Shown: piece after piece, positions 8,338-16,910 of the stretch
Position numbering within the stretch: position 1 is the stretch's first letter
Layout: every line of letters starts with the position of its first letter
Notes under the pieces: generated by a model
Database searches by the model: none
Told to the model about the DNA's origin: nothing
Seen by the model: the letters and a program-made list of their open reading frames with translations, nothing else
Translations under genes and position numbers: made by a program
NCBI GenBank assembly: GCA_014584605.1
Contig: JACTMO010000079.1
Span: forward strand, 49,704 to 113,703
Source of the DNA: Bacteroidota bacterium
GTDB lineage: Bacteria; Bacteroidota; Bacteroidia; Flavobacteriales_F; PHOS-HE28
Direction of reading: 5' to 3'
DNA length: 64,000 nucleotides

Positions 8338-8775
8338 TCACTTGAAGAGGCCGCCGAGCAGGCCCTTGGCCATGCCGGCCAGGCCGCCGTCCTTGCCCAG
8401 CTCGCCCAACAGTCCCTGGAGGTTGCCGGCGTTCCCACCCACCTTGTCGCTCAGCAACTGGGTCAGCAGCGGCAGCACCAGGGCCATCACCCCGCCGGCC
8501 TGCTGGCCGTTCAGGCCCACCTCGCCGGTGAGTTTCTGGTTGAACACCTTGCCGATCTGGTCCAGGATGCCGTTGGCTCCGGCGCTGTTTTGGGCACTGC
8601 TGAACAGGTTCAGCACGTCGTCCAGCCCGAAGCCGTCGCCCCCGCCGAGCACCTGTTTCACACTATCGCCCACTGCGGCGACGGAGCCTTTCGCCTGGCC
8701 CTCGTTGAGGCCAAGCTGGTCGATCAATTGCGGGCCCACCTGGCCCTGCAGGGTGGAGAGGATCTGGTCCAACAT
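8338..8775 (-). CDS. DUF937-like small protein
   Basis: A 145-residue Gly/Leu-rich protein with repeated short helices: LDQILSTLQGQVGPQLIDQLG, VKQVLGGGDGFGLDDVLNLF, and a C-terminal run GLAGMAKGLLGGLF. This resembles DUF937/YidB-type proteins, which have no assigned activity. The start at MLDQIL fits the family and a TACCTTGC box four bases upstream; the longer frame adds 42 residues without family character. It is first in a minus-strand run with the HerA-like ATPase and the EEP protein. Confidence 0.7.
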   Translation of the reverse strand: MLDQILSTLQGQVGPQLIDQLGLNEGQAKGSVAAVGDSVKQVLGGGDGFGLDDVLNLFSSAQNSAGANGILDQIGKVFNQKLTGEVGLNGQQAGGVMALVLPLLTQLLSDKVGGNAGNLQGLLGELGKDGGLAGMAKGLLGGLFK

Positions 8776-8779
8776 GGGA

Positions 8780-8787
8780 GCAAGGTA
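8780..8787 (-). promoter_or_regulatory. -7-like box TACCTTGC before the DUF937 gene
   Basis: TACCTTGC on the minus strand ends four bases before the ATG, a spacing shared with several other genes here. Confidence 0.42.
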
Positions 8788-8890
8788 CGTCGGCTCCGCC
8801 GCCGGATCGATCGCGGCCGCCAGCTGCTCAGCCTCGCGTGTGCCGGGCATGGGGCCGGGCCAGTTTCGCAGCATCAACACCGAACACCCC

Positions 8891-9421
8891 ATGACCCGCA
8901 AGCTCCTCCCCTACGCCTTCCTGTTCGCCACCCTCAGCGGCCATCTCGCCGCCCACGCCCAGCACAGCACCGTTCCGGCCGATCTGGACCGGATGGCGCA
9001 GCTGCAACACAGCGGGCGGACCGTCCTTGTGGACCACGGGGTGCGGTACGAGCGGGTGAACGCCGCCTTTCAGCCCTCCCCCACCGGCGACCACCTTCGG
9101 GCCGTCACCACCACGGAACAGGGGTATGAGGTGCGGATCACCGGCCCGACCGGCAGCCTGCGCATGACCGGTGCCTACCGCGATGCCGACCTCCACGTGG
9201 CCCACGGCGCCTTCGCCTACCACCATGCGAACGGCCGCCTGGAAAGCACGGGGGCGTACATGGATGGCGTGAAGCACGGGATCTGGTCGCGCTTCGATAC
9301 GGAAGGCCGTGCCCTGGCCGAACGCTGCTATGGCGTGGTGGAACCGGAGGCCATGATGGAGGTCAACGGCTGGGCCAGCCGGGCCACGACGGTGGATCGA
9401 GCCAGCGCTTCCAGGCGGTGA
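8891..9421 (+). CDS. Secreted MORN/YwqK-like repeat protein
   Basis: A 176-residue protein with a signal peptide (residues 1 to about 22, ending AHAQ). Residues about 85-150 carry MORN-like units of the form G-x-L-x-x-x-G-x-Y-x-x-G-x-x-x-G: GSLRMTGAYRDADLHVAHGA, then NGRLESTGAYMDGVKHGIWS, then DTEGRALAERC. Such repeats occur in the YwqK family and in many Bacteroidota secreted proteins of unknown function. It starts divergently from the DUF937 gene and is convergent with the following esterase gene. Confidence 0.7.
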   Translation: MTRKLLPYAFLFATLSGHLAAHAQHSTVPADLDRMAQLQHSGRTVLVDHGVRYERVNAAFQPSPTGDHLRAVTTTEQGYEVRITGPTGSLRMTGAYRDADLHVAHGAFAYHHANGRLESTGAYMDGVKHGIWSRFDTEGRALAERCYGVVEPEAMMEVNGWASRATTVDRASASRR

Positions 9422-9442
9422 CCCAGGCGCGTGCGTACAGCC

Positions 9443-10660
9443 TCAGGGTGCTTGAACAACGATGCGTGTCACCCGGCCCGGCTGCTGACGATCATGCAAC
9501 AGGTAGGTACCGGGAAGCACGCCGAGGTCCAGAACGTGGTCGCCTTGCAGGCCGTTGAAACGGGCGACCAGGCGTCCGGTCGGATCGAAGAGGTCCAGAA
9601 CGGTCGGCTGCGCGAGCGGGACCGTGAGCAGCCCGGTGCATGGATTGGGGAAGGCGACCAAGGGGTCGGCCGCAGCCGCCTCGGGAACGGAAGCCGCCTG
9701 GATGCCGCAGGCCGCAGGCTCACCACACACCACCTTGGCCAGGAAATCGACCACGAAGTCCTCGGCACCGACCGGATCGTTGCTCAGGTAACCCACGTGG
9801 CCATTGCCCGGGTACAGCAGGAAGCAATGCTCCAGACCGATGGCCTCGGCGTGCTGATGGATGTCGGCGCTGCCGCTGGCCACCAGCCCGGTGGGGATAC
9901 CGAAGACGCTCACCTCCTGGGTATAGCACGGCACGATGGCATCTCCGGCCTCATGCAGGCTCACCAGAGGCTGGTCGCCCGGCACGATCCAGGCGGTATC
10001 GCCGATGGCGCCGCTGAAGCTGAAGCAGGCCAGCACTTCGCTGCTGTAACCCGGGGTGCCCGAGTTGCCTTCGATGCCACCAAGCGCGGCCGAGTCGGGC
10101 ACCAGCACGGCCGGGATCTCATCGGGCTGGTCCAGGTAGGTGGCGTGGATGGCCGAGATGGCACCGGCGGAAACGCCACCCACGATGATCCGGTCGGGAT
10201 CGATCCCGTACGGGTCGCCTTGCTCGGCCACGGTCTTCCGCAGGAAGCGCACACAAGCCCGCAGATCGTGGGCACCGCGCATCACCGCCTGCTGGGTGGT
10301 GGTGGCGTTGGGGAAAAAGAAACCCACGCGATAGTCCGGTGCCACGGCCACGTAGCCCCGATGGGCAAAGGCCCTGCACAGTCCGGCCACATCGGCGCGG
10401 GTGCCGGCCACAAAGCTGCCGCCGAAGGCCACCAGGACCACCGGCCGTGCGGTCATCGTGTCCACCGCCGGCCGGTACACGTCCATGTACAGGGTCTGGT
10501 TGTTGCCTGGAACACCGATGTTGGCCCCGAAGGGAACGGCCAGGTCCACCACCAGGCTGTCGAACAAGGTCGCATCCCGGTATCTGCCGTTGCTGCATTC
10601 GTTCTGCGCCGCAAGCGTGGCGGCGGTGGTCAGGGCGACAAGGGTGGGAAGGGTGCGCAT
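9443..10660 (-). CDS. Secreted alpha/beta-hydrolase (esterase) with T9SS sorting domain
   Basis: A 405-residue exported hydrolase. The signal peptide spans residues 1-18 (MRTLPTLVALTTAATLAAQ). The catalytic module has oxyanion loop VLVAFGGSF, nucleophile elbow GGVSAGAIS (GxSxG), acid in DAIVPC and histidine in GNGHVGY. The last roughly 80 residues (FPNPCTGLLTVPL through LLHDRQQPGRVTRIVVQ) form a type A T9SS sorting domain, so it is exported through the T9SS and cleaved or anchored at the surface. The substrate is unknown. The ATG follows a TATATTCC box. The frame allows eight more residues upstream, but these precede the signal peptide. Confidence 0.85.
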   Translation of the reverse strand: MRTLPTLVALTTAATLAAQNECSNGRYRDATLFDSLVVDLAVPFGANIGVPGNNQTLYMDVYRPAVDTMTARPVVLVAFGGSFVAGTRADVAGLCRAFAHRGYVAVAPDYRVGFFFPNATTTQQAVMRGAHDLRACVRFLRKTVAEQGDPYGIDPDRIIVGGVSAGAISAIHATYLDQPDEIPAVLVPDSAALGGIEGNSGTPGYSSEVLACFSFSGAIGDTAWIVPGDQPLVSLHEAGDAIVPCYTQEVSVFGIPTGLVASGSADIHQHAEAIGLEHCFLLYPGNGHVGYLSNDPVGAEDFVVDFLAKVVCGEPAACGIQAASVPEAAAADPLVAFPNPCTGLLTVPLAQPTVLDLFDPTGRLVARFNGLQGDHVLDLGVLPGTYLLHDRQQPGRVTRIVVQAP

Positions 10661-10666
10661 CGGTGC

Positions 10667-10674
10667 GGAATATA
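10667..10674 (-). promoter_or_regulatory. -7-like box TATATTCC for the esterase gene
   Basis: The minus strand reads TATATTCC six bases before the ATG, an AT-rich island in GC-rich surroundings and close to TAnnTTTG. Confidence 0.4.
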
Positions 10675-10742
10675 GGTCGGGCAAGATAGACCAGCGGGCC
10701 TTGGGTCAGGCCCAGCTCGCGGGAATGGGCGTACGACCTTCG

Positions 10743-11987
10743 TCAGGCCCGGTGCCGGGCGGCATGGAGACCCGCGACATGGCCCGTGCTCCATGCGGCC
10801 TGGAAGTTGAACCCGCCGGTGAGCCCATCCACGTCCAGCACTTCCCCGGCGAAGAACAGGCCTGGGGCGACCGTGCTTTCCATGCGGCGTGGGTCCACCT
10901 GATGGAGCGCCACCCCACCGGCGGTGACGAACTCCTCCTTGAAAGTGGTCTTGCCCTGCACCGGGAAGCTTTGGTTGGTGAGCACGGCCACGAGCTTGTC
11001 ACGGCCGCGTCGGCCCAGTTCGTTCCAGGGTTTGACCGGCGGCATTCCGGCGGCCTCCAGCAGAAAGAGCCACAGGCGTGCGGCCAGGCCGAAGAGCGGG
11101 GTGTTGGCCAGGTGCTTGCGCGGATGTTCCACGACCGTTCGCTCCAAAGTCCGGACCACCGCCGCCTCCCCTGCCCCGCCGGTCCAGTCCACCAGCACGG
11201 TGCAACGGTGACCGCGCTCGGCGAGCCACCGCGCTCCGTAGGCACTGAGGCGCAACACGGCCGGTCCGCTCAATCCCCAGTGGGTGACCAGCACAGGTCC
11301 CGATGCCTCCAGCCCAAGGCCCGCCAGGCGCACACGCACCGGGTCGGCCACCACGCCCATCCGTTCCCGCAGCGCACGGTCCGCGATGTTGAAGGTGAAG
11401 AGCGATGGCACCGGCGGCACGATGTCATGGCCCAGGTGCCGGAGCCAGTTCAACCCTTCGGCCTTGGGGCTTCCGCCCGAAGCCACCACCACGGCATCGG
11501 CCTCCACCGCGCCGAAAGGGCCGTGCGCTCGCCAGCCCGGACCAAGGGCTTCCAACGCGCGCACCGGATGCTGCATCCGGGTGACCACCCCGGCCCGCAG
11601 CGCAGCGGCCCGCAGCGCATCGATCACGGTGCCTGAGTCGTTGGTGATGGGGAACATGCGACCATCGGCCTCGGTGTGCATGTCCACCCCCCAGGAGGCG
11701 AACAGCGCCACCGTTGCCGGCTGATCGAAGGTCCTGAACACCTGGCGCAGGAAGGCGGCACCTCGCGGATAGTACCGGGCCAGTTGTGCCGTTCCGGCGG
11801 AACGGCGGGCGAGGTCCGCGTTGGTGACGTTACAGCGCCCTCCACCGCTGATGCGCACCTTGGCCAGCGACTTGTCGCTTCCCTCCAGCAGCAGCACCCG
11901 CCCCCCCGCTCCGGCCGCAGCGATGGCGGCCATGTGCCCCGCAGCACCGCCACCGATCACCACCACCGGCCACCGGGCACCCCCCAT
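10743..11987 (-). CDS. BaiN/HI0933-family NAD(P)/FAD-dependent flavoprotein
   Basis: A 414-residue flavoprotein. FAD is bound by VVVIGGGAAGHMAAI at residues 8-22. The HI0933 signature GGGRCNVTNAD is at about 48-58, VDAVVVASGG-like and FTFNIADRALRERMG segments lie mid-protein, and the family's closing motif GEVLDVDGLTGGFNFQAAW is near the C-terminus. Members of this family include BaiN-type reductases, but most are uncharacterised. A GAACTTCG sequence five bases before the ATG is a weak promoter box. It stands alone, followed by the esterase gene after about 80 bases. Confidence 0.87.
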   Translation of the reverse strand: MGGARWPVVVIGGGAAGHMAAIAAAGAGGRVLLLEGSDKSLAKVRISGGGRCNVTNADLARRSAGTAQLARYYPRGAAFLRQVFRTFDQPATVALFASWGVDMHTEADGRMFPITNDSGTVIDALRAAALRAGVVTRMQHPVRALEALGPGWRAHGPFGAVEADAVVVASGGSPKAEGLNWLRHLGHDIVPPVPSLFTFNIADRALRERMGVVADPVRVRLAGLGLEASGPVLVTHWGLSGPAVLRLSAYGARWLAERGHRCTVLVDWTGGAGEAAVVRTLERTVVEHPRKHLANTPLFGLAARLWLFLLEAAGMPPVKPWNELGRRGRDKLVAVLTNQSFPVQGKTTFKEEFVTAGGVALHQVDPRRMESTVAPGLFFAGEVLDVDGLTGGFNFQAAWSTGHVAGLHAARHRA

Positions 11988-12159
11988 GCGGCGAAGTTCG
12001 GCCAGCGTTCCCGACCACGGTGCACCGGACGCAGGAACGCCCCTCGGAGGTCACCGGCGTGGAGGCGCGGTCATGCTCCCTGCACAACAAGCTGGTGCAC
12101 AGGGCCCGCCCGGCTTTGGCACACGGCTTGGAACAGGGGGTGCGGCAACAGCCAACACC

Positions 12160-12777
12160 ATGAAAAAGCTCACGATCATCGCCGCCTTCGCGCTCCTGGG
12201 CGGAGCGGCCTCCGCCCAGTTCCAGGCGAACCCCCAGCTGGGCCTCACTTACCAGAACCTAACGGCGGATGCGGATGCCAACGTGGAATTCCGCGGCACC
12301 ATCGGCTGGCAGCTGGGCATGGACTTCCGCATCGGCAACAAGGCCTACATCCAGCCCGGCGTGTTCCTTGGCCGCAACGTCACCGCCGTGAAGACCACCT
12401 TGAACGACTCGGTGCTCGCCGAGGGCGACCTGATGCGGACGACCCTGCGCCTGAAGCTGCTGGGCGGATATCGCATCGTGGACAGCTACCAGTTCGACCT
12501 GCGGTTCTTCCTGGGCCCCACCTACGACGTGCTGCTGAGCGTGGACGACCGCGATGACCGCATCGGCTGGAACAAGGGCGACTTCAACAAGGGCTCCTTC
12601 AATGTGGACGCCGGCCTGGGCTTCGACATGGGCATGTTCACCCTGGAACCCAGCGTCAGCTTCGGCCTGAGCCGGGTGTTCAGCGACAACGTCCTGGTGA
12701 AGGACATCGGCTCACGCTACCTCACTTACGGACTGACGGTGGGCCTGAACTTCGGCGATGACGACCGGAGGGACTGA
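12160..12777 (+). CDS. Outer-membrane beta-barrel protein
   Basis: A 205-residue protein with signal peptide MKKLTIIAAFALLGGAASAQ. The mature part alternates polar and hydrophobic residues in strand-like runs with aromatic girdle residues (AYIQPGVFLG, FDLRFFLGPTYDVL, FTLEPSVSFGLSRVF) and ends in YGLTVGLNFGDDDRRD. This is the PorT/OmpA-like eight-strand barrel type common in Bacteroidota. No ligand can be inferred. The frame remains open upstream, but only this ATG gives a signal peptide. A strong hairpin follows the stop. Confidence 0.8.
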   Translation: MKKLTIIAAFALLGGAASAQFQANPQLGLTYQNLTADADANVEFRGTIGWQLGMDFRIGNKAYIQPGVFLGRNVTAVKTTLNDSVLAEGDLMRTTLRLKLLGGYRIVDSYQFDLRFFLGPTYDVLLSVDDRDDRIGWNKGDFNKGSFNVDAGLGFDMGMFTLEPSVSFGLSRVFSDNVLVKDIGSRYLTYGLTVGLNFGDDDRRD

Positions 12778-12792
12778 CCACGGCACGCCGGG

Positions 12793-12829
12793 AACGGCCC
12801 CGCGCCTCCGCCTGGAGCGCGGGGCCGTT
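12793..12829 (+). terminator. GC-rich intrinsic-type hairpin
   Basis: A perfect 13-base stem (AACGGCCCCGCGC / GCGCGGGGCCGTT) with an 11-base loop lies 15 bases after the barrel gene stop. No T-run follows. Confidence 0.7.
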
Positions 12830-12904
12830 GGCGTACCTGGCCGATGCCGCGGATCCGGCAGGGTATTTGACGAAACACACAGCAGCATCCAAGCAACCCG
12901 CGTC

Positions 12905-15292
12905 ATGAACATGCTCCGTTCCCTGGGGATCACCGGCCTGCTGGCCGCCGCCCCGTCCCTTGCGCAAGAGAACTGGCCCTTGCGTTTCACGGCCGAGGGC
13001 ATGGACATCCAGGTGTTCGCCCCTCAGCCCGAGCGGCTGGTCGGCATCCATTTCACGGCCCGGATGGCCGTGGCCGTGAAGCGTCCCACCGATGCCACGC
13101 CGGTGTTCGGAGCGGTGTGGGGCGACGGCATGCTGGAGATGGACCGTGCCGACCGGATGGGCCGCCTGCTGTCGTTGAGCGTCACCGATGCCCGCTTCCC
13201 GGGGATCACCGACGAGGGCGAGCTGCTGCGGCCGCGGACGGCCCTGAGCACCGAGGTGCCCAAGCGCGCGCCCCGTCTGAGCATGGACCTGCTGGTGGCG
13301 GCGCTGGAGGACGAGCGCACCCAGGAGGATGGCCTGGGCAATGCGGCACCGGAGATCATCTACACGGAGACACCGAGCGCGCTGCTTTTCATCGACGGCG
13401 CTCCGCGCTACGAGACCCTGGACGAGGTGGCCGACACGGACGACCCGGTCTATCGATCGGCGAAGAGCGCACGTGTGGAGCGGGTCATGAACACCCCGTT
13501 CCTGGTGATGCGCCTCGAGGGCCAGCACTACCTGTACGGTTCCGGACTGTGGTACGCCAGCACGGCCCTCGAAGGGCCCTGGGCCGTGAAGCGCGAGGTG
13601 CCCCAGGTGTTGCGCGACCTGGCCGCAAAGGCCGGGGATGGCGCGGCACTGACCGCCGCCAATGAATCCGCCGCGCAGCCGCCCGCCATCGTGATGCGCA
13701 GCACGCCGGCGGAACTGCTGGACATGGACGGCCCGCCCCAGTATGAGCCTGTGGAGAACACGGGGCTTCTGGCCGTGATGAACACCGACCGCAACCTGTT
13801 CCTGGAGATCGCCACGCAGCAGCACTACGCGCTTTTCAGCGGGCGTTGGTACCGCACGGGCGACCTGCGCAACGGCCCGTGGACCTTCGTACCATCGGCC
13901 GACCTGCCCAAGGATTTCCAGGCCATCCCCGAGGGCGGTAAAAAGGACGCCGTGCTGGCGCATGTGGCCGGCACCCAGGCCGCGCGGGAGGCCGTGCGCG
14001 ATGCACGCATACCGCAGACGGCCAAGGTGGACCGCCGGAGCGCGAGCCTGACCGTGACCTATGACGGAGCGCCGGTGTTCGATGCGATACCCGGCACGGC
14101 CGTGGAACTGGCGCGCAACGCCAGCACCAGCGTGCTGCGGATCAACGGCCGTTACCATGCCTGCGACAACGGCATCTGGTTCGAGGCCGATACGCCGGAC
14201 GGCCCGTGGATGGTGAGCACCGAGGTGCCCGCCGCCGTGAACGACATCCCGCCCAGCAGCGAGGCCTACAACCTGCGCTACGTGTACATCTACGACCACA
14301 CCCCGGACTGGGTGTACATGGGGTACACACCGGGATATATGGGCTGCTACGTGCAGGGGGGCATCGTGGTGTACGGCACGGGCTTCTACTATGCGCCATG
14401 GCCCCGCTATTGGCGGCCGCGCCCCTTCACCTGGGGTTTCGGGATGTTCTATGACCCGTGGACCGGCTGGGGCTTTGGCGGAGGCTGGGGCTACAACTGG
14501 TATGGACCGGGCTGGGGCTGGGGTTGGGGCGGATGGAACTGGGGCTGGGGCCATGGAGGCTGGGGTGGTTGGGGCCACTGCGGCTGGAGCTGGTGGGGTC
14601 CCTGTCACTATGTGCCGCCCTGCTGCCACGGCACGGCCAACAGTTATTACGGCCACCACACACCGCTGAACGCTTCGCGCAGCACACCGGCCACCGGGGG
14701 CGGCAGCCTGTATGCCACACGCCAACGGCCTGGGGTGACGGCGAGCCGCGTGGAACGCGCAACGGCCGTCGCGAACGCGGTCAAGCCCGCGGTGCCCGAC
14801 CATTTCACCGATGCCGCCGGCAATGTGTACCGCCGCAACAACGGCAACGCCGAACGCTACACCGGTAACACGTGGGAGAAAGTACCCGCCCCGATGCCGG
14901 ACAGGCCCGGCGGCATCGCGGATCAGGCACGCCCTGAGGACGCCCGCCCACAGGCCAGGCCCGTGCCCGGGACGCGACCCACGCCCGGCACCCGGCCGGA
15001 GGCACGTCCCGCCCCGCAGCCCCAGGACCCCCATCGCATCGAGCAAGAGCGCCAACGCGCCGAGCAGCGCGAACGGACCTACCAGGAGCATCGTGCGCAG
15101 CCTTCCGCTCCCCGCAGGGGTGGTGCCGCTCCGCATCGCTCCGCCCCGGGCACGCGGCCGAACGCGCCCCAGCGCAGCAATGGAACGGCCCGCCCCGGAG
15201 GCACTTCCCGTCCCGCATCGCCCGCGCCGTCGCGGCAGGGCGGTGGTGGCGGCCAGGCCCCATCGGGCCGTGGACGAACGGGCGGACGTTGA
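12905..15292 (+). CDS. Large secreted protein with three ~90-residue repeats and low-complexity tail
   Basis: A 795-residue protein with a short signal peptide (residues 1 to about 20, ending SLAQ). Three related units follow at about 150-239, 260-339 and 370-450. Each has the pattern P-x-x-L-x-x-x-D-G-x-P-x-Y-E, then an aromatic/Leu strand, QHYxL-SG-x-WY (or HACDNGIWF) and GPW. Next is a Tyr/Gly segment (YIYDHTPDWVYMGYTPGY). Then comes a Trp/Gly-rich stretch (about 520-567) and a Pro/Arg/Gln-rich tail. Similar proteins are annotated as carbohydrate-binding family V/XII-like because of the W-GPW motifs, but I know of no demonstrated activity. It probably sits at the cell surface or in the periplasm. 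A hairpin follows the stop. Confidence 0.72.
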   Translation: MNMLRSLGITGLLAAAPSLAQENWPLRFTAEGMDIQVFAPQPERLVGIHFTARMAVAVKRPTDATPVFGAVWGDGMLEMDRADRMGRLLSLSVTDARFPGITDEGELLRPRTALSTEVPKRAPRLSMDLLVAALEDERTQEDGLGNAAPEIIYTETPSALLFIDGAPRYETLDEVADTDDPVYRSAKSARVERVMNTPFLVMRLEGQHYLYGSGLWYASTALEGPWAVKREVPQVLRDLAAKAGDGAALTAANESAAQPPAIVMRSTPAELLDMDGPPQYEPVENTGLLAVMNTDRNLFLEIATQQHYALFSGRWYRTGDLRNGPWTFVPSADLPKDFQAIPEGGKKDAVLAHVAGTQAAREAVRDARIPQTAKVDRRSASLTVTYDGAPVFDAIPGTAVELARNASTSVLRINGRYHACDNGIWFEADTPDGPWMVSTEVPAAVNDIPPSSEAYNLRYVYIYDHTPDWVYMGYTPGYMGCYVQGGIVVYGTGFYYAPWPRYWRPRPFTWGFGMFYDPWTGWGFGGGWGYNWYGPGWGWGWGGWNWGWGHGGWGGWGHCGWSWWGPCHYVPPCCHGTANSYYGHHTPLNASRSTPATGGGSLYATRQRPGVTASRVERATAVANAVKPAVPDHFTDAAGNVYRRNNGNAERYTGNTWEKVPAPMPDRPGGIADQARPEDARPQARPVPGTRPTPGTRPEARPAPQPQDPHRIEQERQRAEQRERTYQEHRAQPSAPRRGGAAPHRSAPGTRPNAPQRSNGTARPGGTSRPASPAPSRQGGGGGQAPSGRGRTGGR
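14464..14604 (+). repeat. Trp/Gly-coding low-complexity tract
   Basis: About 140 bases made largely of TGG and GGN codons encode runs such as GWGWGWGGWNWGWGHGGWGGWG. The tract is imperfect and in frame inside the large secreted protein. It is a coding low-complexity region, not a DNA-level satellite. Confidence 0.7.
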
Positions 15293-15302
15293 ACGCCACG
15301 GT

Positions 15303-15345
15303 GCGGTGGGCGGGCGCTTCCCTCCGGGAGCTTCCCGCCCACCGC
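15303..15345 (+). terminator. Hairpin after the large secreted protein
   Basis: A perfect 12-base stem (GCGGTGGGCGGG / CCCGCCCACCGC) around a 19-base loop starts ten bases after the stop and is followed by a short T-containing stretch. Confidence 0.7.
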
Positions 15346-15494
15346 CATTTCCGAAGGCCCGCAGGTCGGGGCGGCACGGACCGGGGACCTCGGCACTGCC
15401 GACGGTCCGTTCATGGGGCCCGGAAGCCACCCATCCGGGAAGGTCTGTCGTTCCTGCTTCAGGTGCCCATCTTCGTGTTCAAGCGACCCCCGTC

Positions 15495-15893
15495 ATGGAC
15501 CCCAACGCCCGCCTGCGCACCCTTTCCGTGCTGCACTATGCCTATGGTGCCTTTGTATGCTTCTCGGGCCTTTTGCTCCTCGGCCTGGTGGCCATCGGCC
15601 ATTTCCTGGGCAGCGACCTGCTTGCCGACCGCACGGACGGCGAGGCCGTGGGTTGGGCGGGCACCCTCCTCAGCACCCTGGGCTGGATCCTCTTCGCGCT
15701 GGTGGAGACCGTGGGCGTGCTGAACCTGCTCGCGGGCGGATGGCTGGCCCGGCGCACGAACCGCACGGCCTGCATGGTGGTGGCCGCCTTCGACCTGCTG
15801 AACCTTCCCTTGGGCCTGTTGCTCGGGGTGTTCACCCTGATCACCCTCAACGACGAACGGATAGCGCCGCTGTTCCAGGTGCCTTACCGGTGA
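15495..15893 (+). CDS. Small integral membrane protein
   Basis: A 132-residue protein with hydrophobic segments at about 14-38 (YAYGAFVCFSGLLLLGLVAIG), 55-90 (two segments around TLLSTLGWILFALVETVGVLNLLAGGWLA) and 98-120 (MVVAAFDLLNLPLGLLLGVFTLITL). This gives three to four membrane spans and a short charged end. It resembles small uncharacterised membrane proteins seen in many bacteria, and no function can be assigned. The chosen ATG is the first that gives a compact membrane protein; the frame upstream runs through non-coding sequence. It is convergent with the PLC-like gene nine bases away. Confidence 0.65.
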   Translation: MDPNARLRTLSVLHYAYGAFVCFSGLLLLGLVAIGHFLGSDLLADRTDGEAVGWAGTLLSTLGWILFALVETVGVLNLLAGGWLARRTNRTACMVVAAFDLLNLPLGLLLGVFTLITLNDERIAPLFQVPYR

Positions 15894-15902
15894 ACGGCAC
15901 GG

Positions 15903-16910
15903 TCATTCCGGGTGGTCGCGTCCCAGGGCCTTCCGAGCCATCCGGAACTGTTCCTCCTCGGCGGCGAAAACACGTTTGAGGCTGTCGCTGACCTCCTTCT
16001 GCTCCAAGCGCTCCAGGTCCGGTTGGCCGGCATCGACCCATGCGGAGAACCAGAAGCTGCCGAGTGCGATGATGCTGGCGTTCATGCGGCGCTCCACCAT
16101 GCCGCCCATCGCCGCCTCGTAGGCCGCGGTGTACTCCCGGCTGTACGCCCGCATGGTGTTGCGTCCCCGGTCCTCCATCACGTACTGCCGGTCGTCCGGC
16201 CAGGCTTCGTCCACGGCGCGTTCGATGGCCAGCACACTGTCCACGGCGGCGTGGCTGTCGCGCACCGCGTCCCAGGCGGCGCGCAGGGGCGAGTCCAGGT
16301 AGCGGGCGCGGCCCACCAGGTGGTCGTAGCCCTCCGCACCGAGCTCGGGGATCCGGCTCTCCCAGAAGGCGTGGATCCCGTGCTGCCCGGTGAGTTGGCC
16401 GTTGTAGTTCTCCGTGGTGTGCAGGGGCACATGGGCATCGGCCACGTAATGACCCAGGTCCGTGGCGTTGCGCAGGATGCGGTCCACATCGCCGCGCTGG
16501 AAGGCGTTCACCAGGCGGCCAAAGGTGCGTTGCACCTGCCAGGGCACGATGCCGTACGCCTTCAAGGTATCCTCGGTGAACTTGGCCACCGCGTCGTCCC
16601 AGTTCTCGGGCATCACGGCGAAGGGGTCCTGTCCGCCCTGTGCGTAATGGTCGATGTCGATGTAATGCCGCGCAGCCTCCTCGGGGTCGGCGTAGCGGCG
16701 CCGGTCGGGGTCCACGGCATGGTCGCTGATGAGGTCGATGTGCCGTTTGAAGAAGGGGAACATGGCCGGCGGCAGGGTGAAGCAGGCCATGCGGTTGATG
16801 CGCTTGTGCCCGTAGAAACCCCAGGCACCCGCCGGTTCGGAGAGCACGATAGGCCAGGCGAGCAGCACGGCGAGGGGTACGATCAGGAAGGCGGGTCGGG
16901 GCAGGCGCAT
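15903..16910 (-). CDS. Zinc-dependent phospholipase C / S1-P1-like protein, exported
   Basis: A 335-residue protein with signal sequence [20 protein letters not shown], then WGFYGHKRINRMA at the mature N-terminus (the Trp and His that start the trinuclear zinc site in this fold). Further along are HYIDIDHYAQ, and LGHYVADAHVPLHTTENYNG with HGIHAFWES, matching the H-x3-D and H residues of S1/P1 nucleases and zinc PLCs. Either phosphodiester or phospholipid cleavage is possible. Its ATG overlaps the comB stop by one base (TGATG), so it is translationally coupled as the last gene of the GT4-gcvT-comB operon. Confidence 0.82.
   Translation of the reverse strand: MRLPRPAFLIVPLAVLLAWPIVLSEPAGAWGFYGHKRINRMACFTLPPAMFPFFKRHIDLISDHAVDPDRRRYADPEEAARHYIDIDHYAQGGQDPFAVMPENWDDAVAKFTEDTLKAYGIVPWQVQRTFGRLVNAFQRGDVDRILRNATDLGHYVADAHVPLHTTENYNGQLTGQHGIHAFWESRIPELGAEGYDHLVGRARYLDSPLRAAWDAVRDSHAAVDSVLAIERAVDEAWPDDRQYVMEDRGRNTMRAYSREYTAAYEAAMGGMVERRMNASIIALGSFWFSAWVDAGQPDLERLEQKEVSDSLKRVFAAEEEQFRMARKALGRDHPE

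Noticed and set aside
5688..8775. A HerA-nuclease type anti-phage defence system
   Set aside because: The ATPase is of the DUF853 branch, the nuclease-like partner is not NurA-like and has an export signal, and no other defence gene lies nearby. Kept only as a low-interest neighbourhood observation.
14464..14604. CRISPR-like or satellite repeat
   Set aside because: The repetition comes from Trp and Gly codons in frame with a long gene; unit length and sequence are irregular and there are no spacers.
12722..15430. A 902-codon open frame on the minus strand opposite the large secreted protein
   Set aside because: The plus-strand protein has a signal peptide, repeats and a proper terminator. 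The antisense translation is His/Arg/Gly-rich without domains. Long antisense frames are expected here from the GC-rich third codon positions.
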